From DATLFQ01 sp035540915 (GTDB taxonomy: Bacteria > Actinomycetota > Acidimicrobiia > Acidimicrobiales > GCA-2861595): DNA of 20,440 bases. Below, in pieces: positions 13,548 through 20,440 of the stretch. Both the position numbers and the translations under genes were made by a program. The notes under the pieces were generated by a model, which was not told where the DNA came from, made no database searches, and saw only the letters and a program-made list of their open reading frames with translations. Location: NCBI GenBank assembly GCA_035540915.1, contig DATLFQ010000128.1:1-20440 (forward strand). The letters are read 5' to 3'. The stretch's first letter is position 1; each line of letters starts with the position of its first letter.

Positions 13548-13702
13548 CACCGGCGGGGCAGGGGCCCCGCCGGGCGCGGCAGGCGCGTTCTGGAGGAACC
13601 GGGTGCCCGTCGCCATGGGACGAGCCGGGACGCCCACCGGCGGGGCAGGGGCCCCGCCGGGCGCGGCGGGCGTGTTCCGGAGGAACCGGGTGCCCGTCGC
13701 CA
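13548..13702. repeat. Two-copy 87-bp tandem repeat with strong hairpins, between the subunit IV gene and ctaG
   Basis: A 68-base unit at 13548-13615 recurs at 13635-13702 with 65 of 68 identical bases and no gaps. Each copy contains a nine-pair hairpin with a four-base loop; in copy 1, CGGCGGGGC (13551-13559) pairs with GCCCCGCCG (13564-13572). On the minus strand the period of 87 equals 29 codons. The frame stays open across both copies, from about GTG 13703 through an ATG at 13616, to TGA at 13538-13536, touching the ctaG ATG. It may be a dispersed genomic repeat, a partial transcription stop or a leader. Confidence 0.75.
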
Positions 13703-13705
13703 CTA

Positions 13706-14047
13706 TCAGATGAACACCCCCAGCGTGAGGAGATAGGCGATGTAGCAGAAGGTGGCCAGCACGAAGCCGGTGACGAACAGCCGGCGGAGGATCTTGTTGT
13801 CGAACTTCAGGTGCATGAAGTAGGCGGCCACCATGACGAACTTGATGCCCGCCAGGCCCAGCAGCAGGGTGTTAGTGGCGATCTTCGAGAAGCTCGTGTA
13901 GTAGAGCCCGACCTCGACGGCGGTCACCAGCGCGAGGATCACGGCGATCCGCACGTACTGGGCGTCGGTGGGGTGGGCCCCGTGCTCGCCGCCCTCGGCG
14001 TGGGGGCGGCCGTGCTCGGCCGCCTCGGACAGGAGGGGCTCGCTCAT
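13706..14047 (-). CDS. Small cytochrome c oxidase subunit IV (prokaryotic COX4 type)
   Basis: 113 residues with three helices: YVRIAVILALVTAVEVGLYY, LLLGLAGIKFVMVAAYFMHL and LFVTGFVLATFCYIAYLLTL. The segment KFVMVAAYFMHLKFD is the hallmark of the small quinol/cytochrome oxidase subunit IV family. The N-terminal 28 residues are polar and His-rich. The ATG at 14047 overlaps the subunit III stop (ATGA). It belongs to the main caa3 oxidase set. Note that the subunit I protein also carries a fused two-helix domain, so two small-subunit-like parts may be present in one complex. Confidence 0.9.
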   Translation of the reverse strand: MSEPLLSEAAEHGRPHAEGGEHGAHPTDAQYVRIAVILALVTAVEVGLYYTSFSKIATNTLLLGLAGIKFVMVAAYFMHLKFDNKILRRLFVTGFVLATFCYIAYLLTLGVFI

Positions 14048-14670
14048 GGGATCAGGTAGATGACCGTGAAGATCACGATCCACACCACGTCGACGAAGTG
14101 CCAATAGAGGCCGGCGATCTCGATCACCTCGGCCTTGTCCTGCTGCAGCCGCCCCCGCAGCGACAGGTTCCACAGCGACAGCAGCATGACGATCCCGAGC
14201 GTCACGTGGACACCGTGAAAGCCGGTCAGCACGAAGAAGCTGCTCCCGAACAGGTTGGTGCTGATGGTCAGCCCTTCCCGGATGAAGGTGGTGAACTCGT
14301 AGACCTGCCCGGCGATGAAGGTCGCACCCAGCAGGGCGGTGGCCATCAGCCAGACCCGGAGCCGGCGGTAGTCGGCCCGCTGGATGGCGGCCAGGGCCAG
14401 GACCATGGTCAACGAGCTCATGAGGAGCACGAACGAGCTGACCGAGGTGTAGGGGATGTCGTAGACGTCCTCGGGGCCCGGTCCGCTGACGCTGCGGCCC
14501 CGGTACAGGAAGTACGACGAGATCAGGGCACCGAACAGCAGGCACTCCGACCCCAGGAACACCCACATGGCCAGCTTCTCGTTCGAGAGGCCGGTGTTGG
14601 TGACGTGCCCGTGGTCCTTGACCGCGGTCGCCTGCTGTTCGTGGCCCAGGGTGGTCGGCTCGGCGGCCAT
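14044..14670 (-). CDS. ctaE: Cytochrome c oxidase subunit III
   Basis: 208 residues with five helices, the short bacterial form of subunit III. Family features: LSNEKLAMWVFLGSECLLFG at the start of helix I, LLMSSLTMVLALAAI, GATFIAGQVYEF, the segment FFVLTGFHGVHVTLGI with the paired histidines, and AGLYWHFVDVVWIVIFTVIY at the end. Subunit III stabilises subunit I and its proton uptake path. The ATG at 14670 overlaps the subunit I stop by one base (TGATG). It is preceded by coxA and followed by the small subunit IV. Confidence 0.96.
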   Translation of the reverse strand: MAAEPTTLGHEQQATAVKDHGHVTNTGLSNEKLAMWVFLGSECLLFGALISSYFLYRGRSVSGPGPEDVYDIPYTSVSSFVLLMSSLTMVLALAAIQRADYRRLRVWLMATALLGATFIAGQVYEFTTFIREGLTISTNLFGSSFFVLTGFHGVHVTLGIVMLLSLWNLSLRGRLQQDKAEVIEIAGLYWHFVDVVWIVIFTVIYLIP

Positions 14671-16793
14671 CAGCCCCCCTCCCCGTCGGTCACGGGCGGC
14701 GGCGGCTCGGCGCCGGCGTCCAGCGCGGCGGCGGGCGGCGCGCCGACCAGGGCGGGCGCCTCCGCGTCCTCGGGCGCGGGCGGCTCGGGCTCCTCGGGCT
14801 CGGCCGAGGGCTCGAGGCCCCAGGCGTACAGCGAGGCGAACAGCATCACGGCGCCGATGACTGCCACCACGTAGTTCTGACCCGAGTCCCGGCCGTAGAG
14901 CATCCCGTACGACATGACCGGCATCGACAGGGCGGCCAGCACCGGGTAGTAGCTGGGTGACGGGAGGTGGATGCCGTGGCCCTCGTCGTGGCCGTCGTGG
15001 CTGAGGGGATCGTGGCCGGCGTGGTCCTCACCGGCGGCCGCCTCGCCACTGGCCGCCTCGTCGTGATGGTCCTCGCCGCTCAAGGACGCAGCGGCCACCG
15101 GCGTGGGCGCCACCCGAACCGGCCGGCCGTTCTCGTCCTCGGTGTACTTGCGGTGCCAGAAGTCGTCCACGGAGTGGACGGTCGGGATCTCCGCGAAGTT
15201 GTAGTGCGGCGTGGGCGAAGGGATGCTCCACTCCAGGGTGCGCCCGTCCCAGGGGTCGCCGGAGGCGGCCACCCGGCGCTTCTTCGTCGAGTACCAGACG
15301 TTGTACATGAAGATCAGCACGGCCACCGCGATGACGAACGACCCGACGGTGGCGACCATGTTGAGTGCCTTCAGGCCCAGGCTCTCGTCGTAGGTGTAGA
15401 TGCGCCGGGGCATGCCCTGGAGTCCCAGCCAGTGCATGGGAGCGAAGGTCATGTTGAACCCGAGGAGCCAGGTCCAGAAGTGCCACTTGCCGATCCGGTC
15501 GTCCAGCAGTGTGCCGAACATCTTCGGCCACCAGTAGTAGATGCCGGCCATGATCCCGAACAGGGCGCCGCCGAAGAGCACGTAGTGGAAGTGGGCCACG
15601 ACGTAGTAGGTGTCGGTCTGCTGGCGGTCGTGCGGCGAGACGGCGTGGGTGACGCCCGACAGGCCGCCGATGGTGAACATCGCGATGAACCCCATGGCGA
15701 ACAGCATCGGGGTGTTCAGCTTGAGCGAGCCCTTCCAGATGGTGGCCACCCAGTTGAAGATCTTCACGCCGGTGGGCACGGCGATGAACATGGTGGACAC
15801 CGAGAAGGCCGACACCGCCACCGGCCCCAGCCCGGTGGCGAACATGTGGTGGACCCACACCCCCCAACCCATGAAGCCGATGGCGATCCCGGAGAACACG
15901 ATGACCGGGTACCCGAACAGCGGCTTGCGGGAGAAGACCGGGAGGACCTCCGAGACCATGCCCATGGCGGGCAGGATGAGGATGTAGACCTCGGGATGGC
16001 CGAAGAGCCAGAACAGGTGCTGCCACAGCAGCGGATCACCCCCCGCCACCGGGTCGAAGAAGTGGGCGCCGAAGTTGCGGTCGAACATCAGCAGGAACAG
16101 CGCCACGGTGATGATCGGCATGGCGAACAGGATCAGGAACGACGACACCAGCGTCATCCACGTGAACACGGGCATGCGCATGAGGGTCATGCCGGGCGCC
16201 CGCATGTTCATGATCGTGACGATGAGGTTCACCGCGCCGACGGTCGACGCGATGCCGAGGAGCTGCAGCCCGAAGATCCAGAAGTCGATGTGGTGGCCGG
16301 GCGAGAAGGTGATGGAGGTGTTCGGGGCGTAGCCGAACCAGCCGCCGTTGGGCGCTCCGCCCAGGAAGAAGCTGGAGTAGAGGAACAGGCCGCCGAACAG
16401 GAACAGCCAGTAGCTGAAGGCGTTCAGCCGGGGGAAGGCCACGTCCCGGGCGCCCACCTGGATGGGCGCCAGGTAGTTGAAGAAGGCGGCCGACATCGGC
16501 ATGATCACCAGGAACACCATGGTGGTCCCGTGCATGGTGAAGAGCTGGTTGTACGCCTCGGCGGACAGGACCTCGCCGTTCGGCTTGGCCAGCTGGAGGC
16601 GGATCAGCAGCGCCTCGATCCCGCCCAGCAGGAAGAAGACGAAGGCGGTGACCCCGTAGAGGATGCCGATCCGCTTGTGATCGACGGTGGTGATCCACGA
16701 CCAGACGCCCTTGGGGTCGGTCGGGCGCCTCAGCAGGCCGGGGTCGGCCGCCTCGGGAACCGGGGCGATGGTCGGCTCGAGGACCGTGGTCAC
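14670..16793 (-). CDS. ctaD: Cytochrome c oxidase subunit I with fused C-terminal two-helix domain
   Basis: Catalytic subunit of an aa3/caa3 oxidase, 707 residues versus about 540-580 for the core family. Residues 1 to about 500 hold the 12-helix core: MHGTTM (haem a ligand), NYLAPIQVGARDVAFPRLN (D channel), GHPEVYILILPAMGMVSEV with His266, Glu268 and the His-Tyr link, VWVHHMFATG (CuB ligands), PTGVKIFNW (K channel Lys) and VVAHFHYVLFGG with His401/His403. Glu in GHPEVY marks an A1-type enzyme. Residues about 573-608 are His/Asp-rich (GEDHHDE, HAGHDPLSHDGHDEGHGIH), then two helices at 616-633 and 641-662, then a Pro/Glu-rich tail. The two-helix part resembles an actinobacterial small subunit IV (CtaF-like). 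Start is a GTG at 16793 that overlaps the stop of a 15-aa leader frame. Confidence 0.96.
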   Translation of the reverse strand: MTTVLEPTIAPVPEAADPGLLRRPTDPKGVWSWITTVDHKRIGILYGVTAFVFFLLGGIEALLIRLQLAKPNGEVLSAEAYNQLFTMHGTTMVFLVIMPMSAAFFNYLAPIQVGARDVAFPRLNAFSYWLFLFGGLFLYSSFFLGGAPNGGWFGYAPNTSITFSPGHHIDFWIFGLQLLGIASTVGAVNLIVTIMNMRAPGMTLMRMPVFTWMTLVSSFLILFAMPIITVALFLLMFDRNFGAHFFDPVAGGDPLLWQHLFWLFGHPEVYILILPAMGMVSEVLPVFSRKPLFGYPVIVFSGIAIGFMGWGVWVHHMFATGLGPVAVSAFSVSTMFIAVPTGVKIFNWVATIWKGSLKLNTPMLFAMGFIAMFTIGGLSGVTHAVSPHDRQQTDTYYVVAHFHYVLFGGALFGIMAGIYYWWPKMFGTLLDDRIGKWHFWTWLLGFNMTFAPMHWLGLQGMPRRIYTYDESLGLKALNMVATVGSFVIAVAVLIFMYNVWYSTKKRRVAASGDPWDGRTLEWSIPSPTPHYNFAEIPTVHSVDDFWHRKYTEDENGRPVRVAPTPVAAASLSGEDHHDEAASGEAAAGEDHAGHDPLSHDGHDEGHGIHLPSPSYYPVLAALSMPVMSYGMLYGRDSGQNYVVAVIGAVMLFASLYAWGLEPSAEPEEPEPPAPEDAEAPALVGAPPAAALDAGAEPPPPVTDGEGG

Positions 16794-16837
16794 CGGAGGT
16801 CCATGCTGACGGGGAGGCGGTGGGCGGCGGGGATCAT
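16790..16837 (-). CDS. 15-aa leader frame between coxB and coxA
   Basis: An ATG at 16837 opens a 15-codon frame (MIPAAHRLPVSMDLR) that ends with a TGA overlapping the ctaD GTG (GTGA). GGAG stands 5 bases before the ATG, whereas the ctaD GTG has no Shine-Dalgarno sequence of its own. The frame may simply deliver ribosomes to ctaD. No similarity is expected for such a short peptide. Confidence 0.4.
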   Translation of the reverse strand: MIPAAHRLPVSMDLR

Positions 16838-16851
16838 GGCGTCTCCGGTGG

Positions 16852-17952
16852 TCACTCGAGGGTGTCCAGGTAGGCGATCAGCTTGGTGATGTCGTCCTCG
16901 CTGAGCTCCAGGTCCGGCATGAGCGAGCCTGGCTTCTCGGCCGGCGGGTTGCGCAGCCAGCGCCGCAGGTTCCGTTCGTTGAGGTCGAACATCGAGCCGG
17001 CGAAGGTCTCCCGCTGCTGCAGGTGGGTGAGGTCGGGGCCCAGCTCGCCGGCCGCGAACCCCTCCACTGCGTGGCAGCTGGCGCAGCCGCGGGCCCGGAA
17101 GAGATTGGCGCCGGCGGCTGCGTCGGGGTCGGTCTCGGAGTCGGGCAGCTCCGCCGGGCGGGCGTTGGAGGCCAGCCAGGCGTCGAACTCGGCCTGCGGC
17201 TGGGCGACGACCCGCAGCTTCATGTTGGCGTGTGACAGCCCGCAGAACTCGGCGCACTGCCCGAAGTAGATCCCGGGCTCCTCGGCCTCGATGACCATGT
17301 TGTTGACCCGGTTGGAGATGACGTCGACCTTGCCGGCCAGCTTGGGCGGCCAGAACGAGTGGATGACGTCGTCGGACAGCAGGGTCACCGCCACCTTCCG
17401 GCCGACCGGGATGTGCATCTCGTTGGCCGTGGTCACGCCCGTGGCGGGGTACTCGTACTCCCACCACCACTGGTGGCCGGTGACGGTGACTTCCAGCACG
17501 TCCTCACCGACCGGGACCTCGTTGATGTCGAACAGCGTGCCGACGGTGAAGACCCCGACCACGGCCAGGACGGCGGCCGGGGCGATGGTCCAGGCGAGCT
17601 CCAGCTTGGCGTTGCCGTGGACCTGGACCGGCGCCTCGTCCTCGCTGCGGCGGCGGAACTTCAGCGCCGCGTAGGTGACCAGCGCCAGGACCAGCGCCAG
17701 CACGAAGCCGGCGATGATCCCCACGGGCTTGATCAGGTCGTCGAGCTGGCGGGCGACGGGGCCCTGGGGGTCGAAGGTGTTCTGCGGCAGCTCCTCGTCC
17801 GAGCCGCAGGCTGCCAGCAGGGCGCCCGAACCGGCCAGGGCGCCCAGGGCCAGGCGACGACGGCTCCTGGTCCACCGCCCGCCGTTCACCCCGCCACCTT
17901 GGCGCGCCGGCCCACCGTCCGCCACTTCGGGCTGGCTGGGATCGGGGCTCAT
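16852..17952 (-). CDS. ctaC: Cytochrome c oxidase subunit II with C-terminal cytochrome c domain (caa3 type)
   Basis: Electron-entry subunit of the oxidase, a 366-residue lipoprotein. The signal is twin-Arg-like (RSRRRLALGALAGSG) with lipobox LLAAC, Cys49. Two membrane helices follow (about 72-98 and 118-140), then the CuA domain: VTGHQWWWEYEY, DVIHSFWPPKL and CAEFCGLSHANM with Cys233, Cys237, His241 and Met244. A mono-haem cytochrome c domain is fused at the C-terminus: CASCH at 290-294 and a distal Met near 345 in GSLMPDLELS. The ATG at 17952 overlaps the stop of the cupredoxin gene (ATGA). This domain plan defines a caa3-type enzyme that may take electrons directly from a bc complex. Confidence 0.97.
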   Translation of the reverse strand: MSPDPSQPEVADGGPARQGGGVNGGRWTRSRRRLALGALAGSGALLAACGSDEELPQNTFDPQGPVARQLDDLIKPVGIIAGFVLALVLALVTYAALKFRRRSEDEAPVQVHGNAKLELAWTIAPAAVLAVVGVFTVGTLFDINEVPVGEDVLEVTVTGHQWWWEYEYPATGVTTANEMHIPVGRKVAVTLLSDDVIHSFWPPKLAGKVDVISNRVNNMVIEAEEPGIYFGQCAEFCGLSHANMKLRVVAQPQAEFDAWLASNARPAELPDSETDPDAAAGANLFRARGCASCHAVEGFAAGELGPDLTHLQQRETFAGSMFDLNERNLRRWLRNPPAEKPGSLMPDLELSEDDITKLIAYLDTLE

Positions 17953-19010
17953 TCGTGGGGCTCTTCCTTGCCGTGCCCGCCGCTTCCGCCGGTGGCGGCG
18001 CCCGTACCCTCCGGCTCCACCAGGAAGGTGCCCTTCATGTTGGGGTGGAAGTCGCACACGAAGACGTAGCTGCCGGCGCGGGGAGCCTCGAACCGGTAGG
18101 TCCGCTCCGCCTCGCCGGGGAAACCGACACCGTTGAAGATCGGCGCCGCCTCGGCTCCCTCACCGGTGTAGACGGCCACGTTGTGGAAGACGTCATCGAG
18201 GTTCTTGAACTCCATGACCACCTCCTCGCCGGCGGTGACGACGATGTGGTCGGTGTCGAAGGCGACCTCGTGGGCCTCGACGTGGATGGGCTCGTGCTCC
18301 TCGCCGTGGTGCTCGAACTTCCGCTCGCCGGCGACAGCCCCCGCGATGCCGGCCCCGATCATGGAGGTGGCGGCCACCGCGCTGAGGGCGATGACGGCCG
18401 AGGAGGCGAGGCGGGGCCGCGACGCCACCCAGGCGCAGGTCCCGAAGACGACCAGCGCCACGAGCAGCGACGCCAGCACGGCGCCGTTCTTGGACACGGC
18501 CAGGAAGATTCGCGACACGCTCGCCGCGATGAGCAGGGCCAGTCCGACGGTGGCGAGCGGGAGTCCGACGGGCACCAGCAGGCGGGTGCTGACGCGGGAC
18601 CGCACGCGGGGCGTCCAGCTCGGGTGCAGCCGCCAGACGGCCCCCAGCCAGCCGCCGACGGCCAGCACCATCACCAGGACGCCGGCCACCACCAGGTGCC
18701 ACGAGACGGCGGCACCCGCCGCCACCATGGCCAGCGAGACGGCCGCCGGGAGCGTCCATCCGGTGCCGGGCGGCGTCGGGGCCGGCGAGGTGCCCTGGCG
18801 CTGCGGCGGTGGTGCATCGGCCGGTACGTCGGGCGGGATGTCCGGGACCGTCGACCCGGCGAGGGCCACCGCAGCCGTCGCGGCGGCGACGGCCGCGAAC
18901 ACGAAGATGGCGACGCCCGCTCGCTCGTCGACGTCGAACCCGTACCCGATCGCCATGGCGACGGCGGCGGCGGCGATGCCGAACAGGAGCTTGCTGGCCA
19001 GGCTGAACAC
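17949..19010 (-). CDS. Multi-pass membrane protein with C-terminal cupredoxin domain
   Basis: 353 residues. About seven membrane helices occupy residues 5-235, with a Pro-rich loop near 58-80. A plastocyanin-like domain follows at about 240-335, with a probable type 1 copper site: His276 (VFHNVAVY), then Cys319, His322 and Met325 in FVCDFHPNMKGTFLVEP. A His/Gly-rich tail ends it. The domain lies outside the membrane and could carry electrons to the adjacent subunit II or store copper. Its stop overlaps the coxB ATG, and it starts (GTG) 13 bases after the subunit III-like gene. The fusion is not a standard oxidase subunit; its role is inferred from position only. Confidence 0.88.
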   Translation of the reverse strand: MFSLASKLLFGIAAAAVAMAIGYGFDVDERAGVAIFVFAAVAAATAAVALAGSTVPDIPPDVPADAPPPQRQGTSPAPTPPGTGWTLPAAVSLAMVAAGAAVSWHLVVAGVLVMVLAVGGWLGAVWRLHPSWTPRVRSRVSTRLLVPVGLPLATVGLALLIAASVSRIFLAVSKNGAVLASLLVALVVFGTCAWVASRPRLASSAVIALSAVAATSMIGAGIAGAVAGERKFEHHGEEHEPIHVEAHEVAFDTDHIVVTAGEEVVMEFKNLDDVFHNVAVYTGEGAEAAPIFNGVGFPGEAERTYRFEAPRAGSYVFVCDFHPNMKGTFLVEPEGTGAATGGSGGHGKEEPHE

Positions 19011-19023
19011 GTCTGCCTCGTCT

Positions 19024-19608
19024 CTACTTCAGGACGACGACCGCGTACCACACGGCGATGGAGGCGACCACGGTGAAGTGCCACCAGCTCGCCGCGACGC
19101 GCGCCTGCTCGGTGTCGGCGGGACCCTGCTGGCGGCCGGCCGCCCGGACGAGGGTCAAGGTGAGCATCCCCACGCCGGCGGCGACGCTGATCCCCAGGAC
19201 CATGACGAGCGCGGTGACCACCAGCCCGTAGGGGTGGCTGGCGGCATCGAAGCCGACCTGGCCGGCGGCGTAGGACAGCAGGTTGAGGAAGGCGACGCCC
19301 AAGCCGATGGCCACGCCCAGGCCGGCCATGGCCTGGCGCGTGAGGCCGCGGCGCAGGGCGTAGCAGGCCCACTCCACCGGGACGATCCCGAGGATCATCG
19401 TGAGGGCCATCATGTTGCCGAAGTACTGGTCGATGTTGACGTCCTCGGGCGGCCAGGGCACGATCGTCCGGCGCAGGTGCAGGTAGGCCGCCAGCAGGCC
19501 GCCGAACAGCATGGTGGCGCTGGCGGCGGCCAGCAGCACGCCCGTCCGGACCAGGTGGCGCGGCCGGTCGGCCTCGGCCGAGGGCAGGGCCAGCATGGGG
19601 CTAGCCAC
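19024..19608 (-). CDS. Haem-copper oxidase subunit III-like protein
   Basis: 194 residues with five helices. Recognisable subunit III traits are LVRTGVLLAAASATMLFGGLLAAY, the middle helix pair, and the C-terminal ASWWHFTVVASIAVWYAVVV, matching the WHF(V)D..W end of subunit III. It is clearly distinct from the subunit III at 14044-14670. The GTG at 19608 is favoured because GGGGAGG stands 6 bases upstream; an ATG at 19596 is possible. It overlaps the end of the subunit I-like gene by 8 bases. It probably forms a second oxidase, or an accessory module, with that gene and the cupredoxin protein. Confidence 0.85.
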   Translation of the reverse strand: MASPMLALPSAEADRPRHLVRTGVLLAAASATMLFGGLLAAYLHLRRTIVPWPPEDVNIDQYFGNMMALTMILGIVPVEWACYALRRGLTRQAMAGLGVAIGLGVAFLNLLSYAAGQVGFDAASHPYGLVVTALVMVLGISVAAGVGMLTLTLVRAAGRQQGPADTEQARVAASWWHFTVVASIAVWYAVVVLK

Positions 19609-20376
19609 GACCGGCCTCCCCTGCGGGTGCCTCGGCGCGGCGCAGGTCGAGCAGCGGGGTGGCCGACCGCACCTCGGGCACGGTGTCGAAGCTGTGCGGA
19701 GGCGGCGGGGAGGACGTCGCCCACTCGAGCGTCTGGCCCTCGTAGGGGTCGTCCGCCGTGCGGGACAGGCCGAGCGCGGCTCCCGCCCGCAGGGCCTCCG
19801 ACGCCAGGAGCAGCACGCCGACCACCACCAGCAGCGCGCCCAGAGCGGCCAGGCCGCCGAAGGTGGACCCGTTCCCGGTGAACGGGAAGTCGCCCAGCCG
19901 GGCCGGGGCGCCGTCGTAGCCCAGCAGGTAGCTGCCCAGGCCCATGAGCAGGAAGCCGCCGAACAGGGCCAGGAAGCAGGCCCGCCCGAGCGGCGCCGAC
20001 AGCTCCCGGCCGACCAGCTTGGGGGCCCAGTGGTAGACGCCGGCGGCCAGCAGCAGGATCGGCGGGCCGAAGGCGACGGTGTGCAGGTGGCCGGTGGTCC
20101 ACGCCTGGCCGTCGACGCCGACGATGCCGGCGATGACCGCCTGCAGCGCGCCGAAGCCGGTCAGCAGCACGAACCCCGTGACGAACAGCAGGCTCGGGTG
20201 GAGACGGGGACGGCCCGTCGCCGCCGTGCCGAGGCAGAGCAGCACGACCAGGCCCACCGGCACGGCGACCAGGGAGGTCAGCACGCTGTAGGTGGGCAGC
20301 ACCAGAGCGTCGGCCACGCCCCGGCCGGCGGCCCAGGCCCCCAGGCTGAGCAGGGCGAACAGGGTGAGGGCGGCCC
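19601..20376 (-). CDS. Divergent haem-copper oxidase subunit I-like protein (N-terminal part missing)
   Basis: C-terminal portion, about 258 codons, of a subunit I-like protein. Recognisable parts are LHPSLLFVTGFVLL, GQAWTTGHLHTVAFGPPILL (HLH where the main enzyme has HFH), AAGVYHWAPKLVGRELS, and the C-terminal DPYEGQTLEWATSSPPPPHSF, which matches the DPWDGRTLEWSIPSPTPHYNF end of the core in the other subunit I gene. The conserved PMH(F/W)LGLxGMPRR segment is replaced by unrelated sequence. Sequence upstream of 20376 is the mirror image of the gene itself, so the true N-terminal half, including the CuB and Glu regions, is not in the window. The frame stays open to the window end but residues there are not reliable. 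Confidence 0.8.
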
Positions 20377-20440
20377 GGGCCGCCCTCACCCTGTTCGCCC
20401 TGCTCAGCCTGGGGGCCTGGGCCGCCGGCCGGGGCGTGGC
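20313..20440. repeat. Perfect 128-bp palindrome with no loop at the window end
   Basis: Bases 20313-20376 are followed by their exact reverse complement at 20377-20440. The centre is CCC|GGG at 20374-20379. It lies inside the subunit I-like coding sequence and breaks it. A mirror with no spacer that stops exactly at the end of the sequence is typical of an assembly or amplification artefact at a contig end. A covalently closed hairpin end is a less likely alternative. Confidence 0.85.

Noticed and set aside
13548..13702. CRISPR array
   Set aside because: Only two copies, 19-base spacing, strong internal hairpins and no cas genes.
14967..16889. 640-codon plus-strand frame opposite coxA
   Set aside because: It is a high-GC shadow rich in His, Gly, Glu and Asp, while the minus strand has all oxidase ligands.
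1..20440. tRNA genes, rRNA, tRNA-Sec, prophage or insertion sequences
   Set aside because: No cloverleaf, rRNA segment, transposase, integrase or terminal repeats were recognised on either strand.

Overview
The window is very GC-rich, with short intergenic gaps and many GTG starts joined to upstream stops by 4-nt GTGA or ATGA overlaps. The gene content is a caa3-type cytochrome oxidase with a cytochrome c-tailed subunit II, an ergothioneine set egtB-egtC-egtD, an actinobacterial-type succinate dehydrogenase membrane pair, and an ECF sigma factor with a zinc anti-sigma factor. Together these point to an actinomycetote, perhaps an uncultured Acidimicrobiia-like lineage. That placement is inference from gene style, not from a marker-gene comparison.

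Left part (1-4890). A secreted SGNH/GDSL hydrolase runs off the left edge on the minus strand. Next is the most interesting locus. A DsrE-like protein and an ArsM-like methyltransferase lie on the minus strand. Diverging from them on the plus strand are an ECF sigma factor, a HxxxCxxC anti-sigma factor and a second ArsM-like methyltransferase, all joined by 4-nt overlaps. Both methyltransferases are interrupted by one in-frame TGA at the same place, the position of a conserved cysteine just before an (I/V)AG(G/A)L motif. In both, the frame then continues with family-like sequence to a second, normal stop, and a hairpin follows the TGA at short range. The simplest reading is two selenocysteine-containing methyltransferases controlled by their own sigma/anti-sigma pair, with a sulfur-relay-like DsrE partner. 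A 19-residue hydrophobic peptide and an 80-residue single-pass membrane protein follow.

Middle (4911-12664). A DUF72 protein on the plus strand converges on a long minus-strand run. In transcription order this part of the run is tlpA-like thioredoxin, serS, a YibE/F-family membrane protein, a 43-aa membrane protein, sdhC, sdhD, egtB, egtC, egtD. The sdhCD pair is followed by ergothioneine genes rather than sdhAB, and no egtA or egtE is present.

Right part (12661-20440). The same minus-strand run starts upstream with a second, divergent and incomplete subunit I-like gene, a subunit III-like gene, a seven-helix protein with a C-terminal cupredoxin, and coxB with a cytochrome c tail. It continues with coxA carrying a fused C-terminal two-helix domain behind a His-rich linker, coxC, a small subunit IV, an 87-bp tandem repeat, and ctaG. 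The last 128 bases form a perfect zero-loop palindrome that truncates the subunit I-like gene. This looks like a contig-end artefact, though a true hairpin cannot be excluded.

Functionally the minus-strand run groups respiratory complex IV, its assembly factors, the membrane anchor of complex II and a thiol antioxidant pathway. The left locus looks like a separate thiol/selenol stress or metalloid-methylation module.
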